From Branchiostoma floridae (Eukaryota > Chordata > Leptocardii > Amphioxiformes > Branchiostomatidae), in NCBI RefSeq assembly GCF_000003815.2, contig NC_049980.1, forward strand, positions 1,887,960-1,951,959: 64,000 bases of DNA, in the 5' to 3' direction. Shown here piece after piece: positions 12,300-22,855 of this stretch. Each line of letters opens with the position of its first letter. Within the stretch, counting starts at the first letter, position 1. The notes below the pieces were generated by a model. It ran no database searches, was not told the origin of the DNA, and saw only the letters and a program-made list of their open reading frames with translations. The position numbers and the translations under genes were made by a program.

Positions 12300-12949
12300 C
12301 TTTAGAAGTAACACACAAGTTCTGTACCATAAGGCCGCCGCAAGTGAATTTTGTTGATGACGTCAACGCGCACCAGTATGGTAGCCATGAGTGTAGTTGT
12401 CCACTGGGTAAAGGTGGGGTCACACCTGCGTATATATTTAAGTCCGTATGAGTCGCGCATGGGAGTATTTGCCTCCACCAGGCCCCACAGGTCGTTGGAA
12501 AAATAATAGCAATTGGACAAACGTAAACAGTTAACATGTCAGACGAGTTAGCTGGGTCGCTAACCATACTTCTCGGTCAGCTAACTCATCTGGCATATTA
12601 TGTATCTATATTTGTCCAATTTGTACTATTTTCCCCGCGACCTGTGGAGCCTGGTAGAGACTAAGAGCTTAATACGCACCTCAAACGGACTTGAATATAT
12701 ACGCATGTGTGACCCCACCTTAAGTGATACTAATCTACCACACTAGTGTTACTTTGTTCACCTTTTGAATCCAGAAAAAATGACTTGTTGACCATGATAC
12801 CATATTTCTACGCTTCAATGGTTACAACGTTTATGGTGTCTGTTTTGAAAATCTAGCAATCTTGTTTTCTTTTACCCATGTTTTTTTCTCTCAGTAACTT
12901 TGGAGTCTGCAGAGCATGTCATCCAGAGAATTTACTTGCTGTGGCCTAA
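12300..12949. repeat. Repeat family X, copy 2 (interrupted)
   Basis: The right end reads ACTTGCTGTGGCCTAAG, the inverse of the GGCCACAGCAAGT end at 891. The interior matches 48953-49330 in reverse orientation (TACAACGTTTATGGTGTCT, TTTGGAGTCTGCAGA). It is interrupted by the palindrome at 12411-12721. Confidence 0.6.
12411..12721. repeat. Palindromic MITE family F, copy 1
   Basis: About 310 bp with long arms: AAGGTGGGGTCACACCTGCG plus TATATATTTAAGTCCGTATG on the left, and GACTTGAATATATACGCATG plus TGTGACCCCACCTT on the right. Inner arms include CCCCACAGGTCG with AATAATAGCAATTGGACAAA and their inverses. Relatives are at 45826-46580, 57110-57314 and 60839-61129. Confidence 0.8.
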
Positions 12950-14344
12950 GTACAAGCCTCGTCAGACCGGAGTGTAATGTTGAACCAGTCACACCGAGGT
13001 GAAAGCCTACATTTTTCGATAAGTGCGTTGGGTTTTAAAAGACCCTAAATCTGTACCCAGGGTTCACAACCATAAAAGACTATCTCCTACCAGGATGTCA
13101 GTTGCTAAATTGACTCCTCACATCTTTCCAACATCATAAATTAGACCCAGTGGGAGATCTCTACCCGTCTGGCAACAAGAACAATGGCTTACCATTACAG
13201 CAAACGACAGGGAAACATTTGGATGTAACTGACATCAAGATTTCAAAAGTCCTGTCCACAAATTTTTCAAGAAATCATTGTCAGACACAGAAAAAGACCC
13301 AGACAGTTGATAAAGACATCAAACCCAAGTTCAGGTATTCACAGTTTGTTTTCACACAAGAGCTCGGGCATAATGTTGTATCAAGGCCTTGTTTGAACTG
13401 CCTCTCAGCAAAGACCAGCCCTTGTCAAGTTTGAACTACTTATATTTTGCAACTTGCAACTTGTAACTGTTTTCTCCACATCTCAACTAGCTTTCAAATT
13501 GATACCTAATAATATGGCTAATGGTGATATCCGCGCCTAAAGCTTCTATCTCACTGGGCTGAGGCACTGTTGATGTACCTTGGAGTTTGACAACGCTACG
13601 TGGTGACATAATGAAATACAATGAAAAAATACAATGGCGACATTTTCCCAAAAGCTTTATTGCCCTCTGCGTGTTGGATGCAATAGAAAGAACAAGTCGC
13701 ATTGATTGCTAATATGTCAATCATGCTCTAACTAACACTACAGGCTCTAACTTTCGTAGACTAGCATTCTTAAGCAAACAAATGGACGCCTAAGATCAAG
13801 TTTCAAAATGTGTTGTTATATGTGAAGATTTCTGAAAAGTATTAACCACTGTAGCTTTGTAAATGTTTTGCTTGAGTTGATGGCAAAGAAATTCTACGTT
13901 GATGACAATGGTCAGACTGACGTTGACCTGGCGTGGACTGTATAACACTCATCTACAACATACGGCTTCTGAAACTTATCAATTGGTGATAGTCAGTTGT
14001 TGGCACTGTGAAGCCTTCCTCAACCATTGCTTACTGCGTTACATGTGCACTGTTTATGTGTACGGTTAGAGGATAATTGAAGAGAAAGAAATGTTGAAAT
14101 TATGTGTGGTAGCGTACTCACATTAACGCCATTACACTTTGCTACATTCAACTCATATCTGTATATTGATTTTTTAGAATTATGAACAGGGGTGTAGCCA
14201 GGACTTCAATTTCATCAATTCAGCTCTCGATCGTCAGGAAAGTTTACCCTTTTTGTGGTTAGTGAAGGGAATCATAAACAACAATTCCCGATCAAACCCT
14301 CACCAGACGAACTCTGGCTACAGCCCTGGACACATTTGCAGCCA
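12950..14344. other. Gene-free stretch between transporter 1 and the unknown gene
   Basis: A 94-codon frame at 13150-13434 (+) has no recognisable motif, no hydrophobic segment and no matching splice partners, so it is not called. The rest is AT-rich single-copy-looking DNA. The 3' end of the minus-strand gene at 14345 must lie here, but I see no perfect AATAAA close to its stop. Confidence 0.5.
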
Positions 14345-17089
14345 TCACAGTTCGTCGGACTCGTACAGATACTGCGGGGCTGGGCTGACTTCTTGGGCGC
14401 CCAGGGTGTACTTCGCGTATGTTCGGCTCATACCTTCCTCCTTGTGTGGGGGGTGCTCGAGCAGGGCCTTTTCCCTCAGCTCGGGATTGACCATTTCTCT
14501 GGGTCGGCGGAGGCCCCCGCCTATCACGGGGTCGTAGTGCTTGTCGGGCACGGTCTCCGGAGAGAGGTAGGACCCGCGGGACAGCACGCTAGGCGCCCTG
14601 GTCACGAAGCGCCTCCCGGACCCCCCTGCCCGGGTGGCGGCGGCGGCGCTGGCGGCAGAGGCGTGCGGAGGGCCCGTGGGGTGGTAGGTGGCCGGCGTGG
14701 TGTGGCGGCAATACATGTGCGACGGGTCGTCCTTCCACGGCGAGTTGCAATACTTGAACCGCTGACGGTTGACTTGGTTGACGATCTGCTCCGTTATCTC
14801 GACCGGCTTGCCGCCGATCAGGTAGATGTCGGTGGGCCGGACAGACCACGGGGTCTGCCCGATCTGGGGCGTTTTCCTGACACCAGGGGCAAACGCTCCT
14901 GCTACACTGCTGTGAGTGTAGGACGGGTACTGGACTCCCGAGGCAGACCTGACCCAGTGGATGGGGCTGTAGGCGTTCCCGGCCCGGGGCTGCATGCTGC
15001 TGAACTGCTCCACCCTGTCGTGGACGATCGGCTTCGGCTGGTGCTTCCTCCTACCCTCGCCCTCTGGCGACTGAACTGCAACTGTAACCTGTAGAACACA
15101 GAGGCAGAATCATTGAGATGTTGTCGCCGTCTGTCTGTCTGCTGGTTAACAAGATAACTCAAGAACGACTGGATGGATTGTTTTATATTTGGTGTGTTGG
15201 TAGGTTATGTTCGGTTTTACATTATCAAGCATTCGTATTTGTTCGATGACTTCTCATCATCGACCGACTTCTTTTTTGTCTTCTGTAATAAACCAATCAC
15301 AACTTAGAACTGCCGGGGACATCAGTATATCAACTGTTACTCTGTTATAGCAAAACCTGTTTTGGTACTTACAGGTTTGTGATAGCCAAACCCAGCTGTT
15401 TTGGTTTTGTAACAGGAAAATTACTGAGAGGGAAACGTAATGTATTTTCTCGAAAACGCTACTCTTTACCTGCACGGGTGGAGGGTGACGTCCCATCATC
15501 TGTTTGACCTTGGTTTCTGCACAGTCCTTCAGGGCGTCGTACAGCTCCTCTTTGTCCACACCTTCCGGGGCCAGGATGTCCACGTACGCTTCCAAGGGCT
15601 TGTTCTGTGAGGAGGCAATAATGTAGCCGGGTGACATCCGATCTACAACCGGCGCTCTTATACTCACACATGTGTCACATAGTGATTCGTGCGAATCACA
15701 TGAGGTTCGTACGTTTTCGCATAGTGATTCGTGTGATTTTCATAAGGTTCGTGCGTTTTCGCATAGTGATTCGTGCGTATCACATAATGTTCGTACGAAT
15801 CTCATAGGGTTTCGTGCAAATGCTTAGGAACCCCTGGTAGCGCGTAAAGGATCTCCGATTGTAATACGGAGGGCACCTAGACGTCTATTTTACATACTGG
15901 TAATGAAACATGGAGGAAAACAGTTTCAGAATCTTCTGTCGTCTTCGTAATGGCGAAATCATAGCATTGGTTTAGTTCTGTTCGGTTCTGGACATGCTAT
16001 GGTCTTGATTTTTTGTCTGGCTGATAGGTTGTGATGTAAGGAAGAAGTGATGCATGTTTGGACTCCCTAGCAGCTTGCTCTGGAACTGCAGTCAAAATCT
16101 TCCACGGAGCATAACAGAACATAGGAACGATGGATCTCCATGATATTTAGTATGCATGTATCTTTGTCAAAGATGTACATAATGAAGTGCAAGTTATTCA
16201 AATTTGGACTTAATCTGCACACTTAATGGGGAAAATCTATATCTACAGTGTTTTTCATTATAGGACTCAAATACATGTAACATATGTAGTTCATGGCAAG
16301 TGGAAGATACCAATTATGCAAATGATTAATTAATATAGAAGCCTCTATTCTTCTAAGTACATGTAGTAAATGATTGGATTGTCAACATTGTGACCTGTGC
16401 AAGTTAGTTGAAGGTGTACATAACCAAAGCATAAATCATGCAGATGTGAAAGTCATTTGCATAATCAGAATATTTCGTGGAGGTATGAGGTCTACGAACT
16501 TTTGTTTTGAACGAGTTTTAGGCGTTTTTGTCACTTTTTTTTCTTTCTTATACAACATGTACATACATGTACTGCCTGGGATAGAAACTGGCGAATAAAA
16601 GCCGGACATAACAGCCCTTTGCCAATTGTGCATCAGCAGAATTTCCCTAAAGTGTATAGCATAGGTCGCAGAGGAGGCTCTACGTAGGAGAAGATTATGT
16701 GATGGTGGTAGCACGGCTTTGACTACTGTAGTATCTTATAGTACTTTACCCTCTCGGAATAGACAGGAACATTGAGCGCAGCCCTCCGTTTGGACGGGTC
16801 CGGGTTGGTGGCGAAAAACAGCTTGGGCACGGGAGACCTGCGGCCGTTCTCGTCCGCGGAGAATACTGGAGACGCGGGTCTGAAATCATGGTATCGTTAA
16901 AACGCCATGGTGAACCAAGGAGGTTAGGTGAAACTCATTCATATTCGACTTCTGAGGGCCTGGTTTAGCTATCAAAATGGGATCAACTAGCGGTGGATCG
17001 CACTAGTTATATGTAATATGAATCTACGTATAAATCGTAAATCATTGACAGCTCTACGCACACAGCGTACACACACACACACGCGCGCG

Positions 17090-17131
<42 letters not shown>

Positions 17132-17842
17132 CATACATACATACCTGTATTCTGTGTGGTGTCGGTGGGGTTGGAGACTAGGTCCAGGTGGATAACTGCT
17201 ATAACTGAAGATATACAAAAAATAGGCACAATCAGCCTATGAAAATGCGGACAGGGTCTAATAGTTGTGATTACAGAAAGAAAGATGTAAAGAAAACCTA
17301 GATATAAATCAAAGGTAATCCGGATTAACAATGCCATCATCACTCTTCCACACACTACCACCACGAGCTGCCCTACCCCGTGACATCCGCTCACCTCCAC
17401 CCAACAACCCTTTATCAATACCATGTCTGCCCACGTCAGTCACATCGTTGACCATAGACATTTGATACAAGGTTCAATTGTGGATCCCTTTCCACTAGAG
17501 AAAGCGACTGTCTAGTGGAAAATGAGCCGTAGTTTTGTTCATGAAACTATCTACAGCTCTATTAAGTACAATGTCCCACCTGCCGGAGTACTGTGCATAC
17601 GGGTCTGCCTGGCCCACCAGAAGTTTGGGCGGCCTGGTAGCGGGGGTGGGGCTAGCGGTGCGCCTCAGACGGTTGACGGCCCCGGCGTTCCCGCGCTCCG
17701 GCTTCCAAGACTTCCATGCCGTCCTCGGGATGCTTAGCTTGGGTTCATTCAACGCCTTCTCCGTCGCCTTGTCCATCAGTGACCAATACAAATTCTCCCG
17801 CTCGCTGCCTGTCAGTTTGCTGTAGTTCGGGGACCGCATCAT
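14345..17842 (-). CDS. Unrecognised multi-exon protein (4 coding exons)
   Basis: Coding exons, 5' to 3' on the minus strand: 17842-17580, 16879-16750, 15604-15470, 15088-14345. Every junction has GT/AG and phases match (2, 0, 0), giving 423 aa from the ATG at 17842. I do not recognise the family. The protein is soluble-looking with no signal peptide or TM segment. It is rich in Pro, Arg, Ser and Tyr with short ordered patches (SERENLYWSLMDKATEKALN, PLEAYVDILAPEGVDKEELY, GKPVEITEQIVNQVNRQRF) and an Ala-rich run near residue 300. The low-complexity, Tyr/Pro-rich style resembles axonemal or spermatid structural proteins, a guess only. The frame stays open upstream to a possible acceptor at 17907 (exon start 17906), so the N-terminus may be longer. 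Confidence 0.8.
15672..15815. repeat. Degenerate tandem repeat, about 48 bp
   Basis: CATAGTGATTCGTGCG or TGTG alternates with CATAAGGTTCGTGCG and TTTTCGCATAGTG through three imperfect units. It lies in intron 2 of the unknown gene, just 5' of its third exon. Confidence 0.6.
15985..16145. repeat. Fragment of dispersed family H
   Basis: It contains GGACATGCTATGGTCTTGAT, TGTAAGGAAGAAGTGATGCA and GGACTCCCTAGCAGCTTG, shared with 32690-32790, 43470-43540 and 25380-25800. It lies in the first intron before exon 3 of the unknown gene. The class is unknown; complete copies end in a CCTCCATG...CATGGAGG hairpin. Confidence 0.5.
17069..17143. repeat. (AC)n/(CG)n microsatellite
   Basis: About 75 bp of alternating purine/pyrimidine, AC repeats interrupted by a GCGCGC block, followed by ACATACATAC. 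Open frames across it on both strands are artefacts of the repeat. Confidence 0.9.
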
Positions 17843-18225
17843 CTCGCCGACACGATCTTTCCCGAGGACACCCGAAAAAGTCCGATCAGCCTGTTTGGGT
17901 TCCCTCCTGGCAAATAAATCCTACCCTCAACAACCGAAAGCTCCTTCCTCAGGATTGGTCAACTACTTTCGTGTAGTATTCGGTCTTCCTCGTAGAGCAG
18001 TCGGCTCTCTTCGCACGAGGTTGGCCCAAATGAAGAATCGCTCCTTCCGTGGGCGTTATCTATTGCAAAGAGTTATCCACAAAACGCCTTGTAAATGGAA
18101 GAGCGCTTTACATCTTAGCTGTAAAAGAAAACAACGAAAATTATTGAAGAGGTTCATCAGTCAGTTAGTAAAATATTCTTCAATCAGTAACACTTTGAAA
18201 AGCATAAACACATACCTCCAAATTT

Positions 18226-18384
18226 TCGATGTCTTCACAGTACATCTTGCTCATGGAGTCTCGCGAGAGAACGGGACTTGGTCCGAGACTCATAGATCTG
18301 CTTACAGCTGCTCCGCAAGTCTCGGGCCTAATCTCAGTCTCTCGCGAGACTCAGTGAACAAGAAGTACTGTGAAGACATCGATT
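18226..18384. repeat. 159-bp foldback element
   Basis: Near-perfect arms of about 48 bp: CGATGTCTTCACAGTAC plus GAGTCTCGCGAGAGA on the left, and TCTCTCGCGAGACTC plus GTACTGTGAAGACATCG on the right. The inner pair is GGTCCGAGACT and AGTCTCGGGCC. It is MITE-like, with only one copy seen in this window. Confidence 0.8.
18259..18349. promoter_or_regulatory. Two TCTCGCGAGA boxes in the foldback
   Basis: TCTCGCGAGA occurs at 18259-18268 and 18340-18349, one in each arm. This palindromic box is a known CpG-promoter element in vertebrates, bound by BANP. It lies about 420 bp upstream of the ATG of the minus-strand unknown gene, so it is a candidate promoter part. Use in this organism is inference. 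Confidence 0.35.
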
Positions 18385-20359
18385 ATTTGGCGGTATTTGT
18401 TTTATGCCTTTTAAAAATGTCTCTGATATTAAGTTCATTCTACTTACGATAACCGACAACGAAAATAATTTAGGATAACCATAACTGCATGTTTCTGTGT
18501 ATGGATACAACTGGTAAATCCAATATATGAAAACAGCATACCCATGATAAGGAAACCGTTTTATCCAACAGCCCCTCCCATCGCTCACACTATTTTCCAT
18601 GGTTGTAATTAAGCCCTGTATTTTCCATATCATTATACCAGCTACTGTGGACTATTTTTATGCTGTCGACTTGGCAATGATTATAATAACAATTGTCATT
18701 TACGCTGACAGTGACAATTTTTGCAAAATCCGCCTAGCCAAGAAAAGAATGGACATCGTTCTTTAAAGACCTAAATTGGACCTAGTGACACGAAAAGGAA
18801 GACTCTCTGCCAAACACATCTAATTTTAGACTCCAGTTATGTTCCGTTATCGCCCGAAGAGATTCAAACGCGCGATAATTTCAAATGTTGGACATACGTT
18901 CCCAAGAGGCACCGCGCGCCTGGCATGCCAGAACTCTACGCAAGCCGAATAACTTTCATAAGCATATCTATATTTGCCAAAAGGACCTTTTATGTTTCCT
19001 TGAAAATAAGAACGACTTTACATCAAAACGGCGATTGTCGGTTTCAAGATGCTATTGAGCATAAAACTAGCGCATATTCGTCGTACTGCGCAGAAGTGAC
19101 TGTGATACAATTCCAAAACTTCCAATGGGCGGCAACTTCTACACAGATATTTAGGAACGATATAGGTTAATAGCAAAACACAAGAAAATTTCGACAATAG
19201 ACCTTGCAAGAACATTGATGTTGATGTTGTTTTGTTGTTGTTTAAAACAGAAGTACAAGTTTAAAATATCGGAATGACGAGCTGAAGATCTGTCCCCAGA
19301 ACATTGCACCTCCGATGACAACGGCGATTTAGCAAAATGACTTCAGGAAGAACATATACCTTAAAATGATTTGTGTAGTCACGGAAAGTGAAAGTTCTTA
19401 CCATGCTGCTCGAAGTCCTGCCTGCACCCAAGCGCTAGCCTACGCGGGTGGGAGAACGGGGCCCCATTCCTCCACCAAAGAACTTGTCTTCCGCCCGTCT
19501 CCCTTACCCGGGACCGCCGCGAGATCACGTGTCACCGCCGCGCCTCCAATAAGAAATCCACTCCAGCTTCAAATTTCGCCTCTCCTCAGTCTTCGGCTTT
19601 TCTTAGTGACGGGGACTGCGTGTATAAGATGTCAGGCCGACTTTATAAGGAGAGAAATCCGGCGAGTCTCATAATAGAACAGTCCGGGGTTGGCTTCAGC
19701 CACGTCTCCAGAGAACAGTTCGCTCTAGAAGCTACGGGGCTTCTACAAATTTCTGACATATCCCGAAGGCCCGCGATGCCTAGATTTCTGCAAGTGTCGA
19801 GGACGGAAAGCTCCTATTTTCGGCTAAATAATAGACGCTTGATCCAGTTTCAACTGGCGGTTGCTAAACTCAGTGATTTGATTGAGTTGGATTTGCAAAG
19901 AGAGTGGTACATTGTACCACTCTAATACACATAGCCGACCATGGCCTTCCGTTCTTCTCCAGATTATGTTTGTGCGTTAGTCGTGTGCAAGGTCATCTGA
20001 GGTTGGGAGTTGGTCGGCAATATGGCTCACTTGTCCCCAAAGCTGCCTGCACTAGCTGACTATAGTTTTAACATAAAACAAAGTCTAGAAAGTCAAATTC
20101 GGATAGGATGATATCAAATGAGCCAAATGGAGCTCCCAACCCAGCATCATCCTTGGTTGGGGATTAGCCGCGAGCAAAATTATGGAAATGTTTGTACAAA
20201 ATTACGCTACCATGTTAAGTTATCCTTGAATGAGAATACATTTTTTGGCATTGGCATGTAACCAAGGTTATATATCTGTCCATTATACCAGTCTATGGTG
20301 CCAAGTCCTAAGTGTGGGGCAAAACCAGAACGTTAAGGCTTTAGGCTTCATATCTAAGG
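18385..20359. other. Gene-free stretch
   Basis: No supported exon. At 19400-19560 there is a GC-rich patch with a CACGTG E-box (in ATCACGTGTC) and an inverted CCAAT context. The complement of CTCCCTTACCCGGG near 19500 resembles a donor (GTAAGG), so a 5' UTR exon of the minus-strand gene is conceivable but unproven. The 101-codon frame at 19620-19925 has no family features. Confidence 0.35.
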
Positions 20360-20665
20360 CTAAGGGCACAACCCGCCGTACGTGCAAATACGTGCTGTCT
20401 ACGTGCCAAAACGTGGGCAATCTTTTGCAATCCGTAAGTGGTAAGTACCGACTCCGTACGAACTCGTAGGGAATCCGACGGATTTTGGAGCAGGCAGACA
20501 CACCGTAGAACTTCACGTGCAGACAAAACTCTGTGTGCCGTGCGTTGACGTACTCCTTCCCTGCTCTTGCCAGTCGTTCCCCACGTTTTCAGATATACGT
20601 GGCGAACGTGGCCTCCAAAAAAAAAAAATACGGACAAATTTCACGTACGTCGGGTTGTGCCCTTA
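20360..20665. repeat. Palindromic MITE family C, copy 1
   Basis: About 306 bp with ends CTAAGGGCACAACCCGCCG and its inverse CGGGTTGTGCCCTTAG, and internal arms rich in TACGTG and CGTACG. Other copies are at 36780-37059 and 54238-54759. The frames crossing it are repeat-derived. Confidence 0.85.
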
Positions 20666-22653
20666 GCTTTAGGCTGCGCCCCCATCACACCGGTGCCCGT
20701 CCGGGATGTAGCCCCGGCCGGGCCCCGAAGCCAGTCTACTGGTGTAATCTGTCTGCCTTGTAGTAGTTGAAGGTTTCGTATGTCTTATATTTTATGTCTT
20801 ATATTTTATTTGGATGTGTCAAGTTGGCAAGAGTGGGTTGGCGGGAGATCGGCAGACAAGTAAGTGTCGTGGGTAGCTTGACACATCCCTTTTTTTCCTT
20901 CTTCTCTTGTATGTTCTTTGAAATGTTGACAAAAAATGAAAACAGTGAAATTACCTCTTGTCTGTCTTGTATAGGTTTCCATATTTTTATTTTTTATTTT
21001 TTAAAACCTCAATTAAAAACGGTACATTATATGTTGGCAGTCACCATATGGTCTGCATGTCGCCTCAAATGTTCTGTCTACAAAATTACCAAAACAAACA
21101 TCTGATTTCCGGACATAGAACTTTTACTTCCGGGACATTTGAAACCTCCCGAGGGGTAGGGGGAAAGTTAAATGTTGTCCAGACTGCAGTGGTGTGGGTG
21201 TGACAAGATAGAGGTATCTGAGGAATCACTGCACGTAAGCGTTGGATTAAAAGCAACGTCTAGTGACGGATGAGATGTCGGATTTGCTCTATCATTCAGT
21301 TGGCACACAGAGCACGGTCAGTGTCATATATATAACACGTTCGGATCAGCTGGTAGGGGAGACGCAGCCATTAGAATTTTCCCCAGTAATACATGCAATC
21401 CAATGGTAGAGTTGAGGAAACAAATATGCAATTATCTGAAGAATAAAAAGTTCAAGCCATAAAAACTTACTATTACCCTCAATTTTTTTTTATAGTCTAC
21501 TATGTCCAGTCTCATCAAATTCATTTGCCAGAATTTCTATACGGCTATTTTTTAGATACACCCCCTAATCAGAGACCTTGGATGGGTCCTTTTGGCAAAA
21601 AACAGCATCCAGGGGATGATACCACTACCTCATGGGGGTGCCAATAACTGAATAAGTTATCTGAAAATCAATTGTAATCTTGAATCATCAAGGGATGATG
21701 GACAGTACGTATATTAGATAAAACGACAAGAACAAATTTGTGTTAGATAGTGCTATCGTGACGTTTCTTGATTTGCTTGCAGGTAACATTTTCAAAACAG
21801 CTCTTCTTCTCCACTGATCACCCAGCCTATGATAATTTTTGTCTCTCTTCCAGCTACATATTCAACAAATACGGGTGAAGTTGGCCAAATGTCTGTAAGG
21901 CCAAACAAGATCTGTATCATGCAAAATGTTTTGAATTTCTGTCATTTTTGTCGTCGAAAGTCGAGCTAAAATCGTTCAATCGTGATGTCATTCTCTTGCG
22001 TGATTTTTTTTCAGTTGCACGTGTTTAAAGGAAGTCTGGATGTTATTAGATAAGTAGCAAAATATATCTTACTGACGGACGTCATCGCACCATATCGTCA
22101 AATATATATATTCGTCGTTGTACACTGACTTTACCACTTGTAATCTCACTGTCAAGACCCAGACTTTTCTGTCTTTGCTCACTAAAATTGTCAATCTGAC
22201 CAAAGGGTACCAAATTGCTCGTTTTATCCCTTAACTACAGATGGCCCATTTCTGGATCTGCGGCAGCCATGTTGTCTCGAAATATGGTTGCATACCAGAC
22301 CAAAGGCCGGCGATAACGAGGGAGGTTCCCGGTCCTTGCTGTGTGCTGCAGTGCGGAGTTTGCAGCTGTTTTGCAGGCTTGTACAATAATGAAGCTGACA
22401 GGGTTAGAGAAGTGAGATAGTACCGGTATATTTTTTTGCAGTGCGCTTGTGGCTCTGCAGGATGATTTCACGACTTCAGCAGAAGCTACTCCGCAGTTAC
22501 GGATGACTCACGGTTGGTTTCTTGACAACAATGATAAAATGGCATCAGGCGTAATATAGTATGTACGTCAGCTGAACAAGTTCATCTACCTGTGATGAGC
22601 TAGGCTGATTGCTTGATCATGATGTAAGTTGTGCCAAAATCAACTGACGCGTT
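20666..22653. other. Gene-free stretch
   Basis: AT-rich DNA without recognised genes. A GC-rich run at 20670-20740 resembles a piece at 7840-7880 in transporter 1 intron 1 (CGTCCGGGATGTA type). No splice-supported frames. Confidence 0.5.
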
Positions 22654-22659
22654 TTTATT
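22654..22659 (-). terminator. Candidate poly(A) signal of transporter 2
   Basis: TTTATT on the plus strand, AATAAA on the minus strand, about 197 bp beyond the stop codon at 22856. The intervening sequence is largely the SINE at 22680-22855. Confidence 0.5.
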
Positions 22660-22679
22660 ATTAGATGGGTTGGTATCCC

Positions 22680-22855
22680 TTCCTCTATAGTGTGCACGAG
22701 GCACCTCCCCGAACACGTAACCCCCATTTCACGTCCCTTCTGAAAGACAGGGAGCAACTCCAACCTGGATGCCCTGCGCATGCCCAGGATTGAACCGCCA
22801 TGTTGATCAGGGGCTCACAGTACCACTGCTACCAGTTGAGCCACAGGGACATCCC
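22680..22855 (-). mobile_element. tRNA-derived SINE
   Basis: On the minus strand a tRNA-like head carries an A box (TGGCTCAACTGGTAGCAG) and a B box (GGTTCAATCC) at normal spacing. It is followed by a non-tRNA body with CTTTCAGAAGGGACG and GGGGAGGTGCCTCGTGCAC, then an A-rich end. The head starts within a few bases of the transporter 2 stop codon, so the SINE forms most of the predicted 3' UTR. Confidence 0.7.

Noticed and set aside
13150-13434. 94-codon plus-strand frame
   Set aside because: No domain, signal peptide or splice support; polar low-information sequence in an intergenic stretch.
14255-15094. 279-codon plus-strand open frame
   Set aside because: It is the antisense shadow of the last exon of the minus-strand gene. 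It lacks splice partners, and its Gly/Arg/Pro-rich sequence follows from the GC-rich coding strand opposite.
17018-17424. Open frames with long Thr-His or Cys-Val runs
   Set aside because: Translations of the (AC)n microsatellite on both strands; no gene context.
19620-19925. 101-codon frame in a GC-rich patch
   Set aside because: Possible promoter or UTR region, but no family similarity and no exon partners were found.
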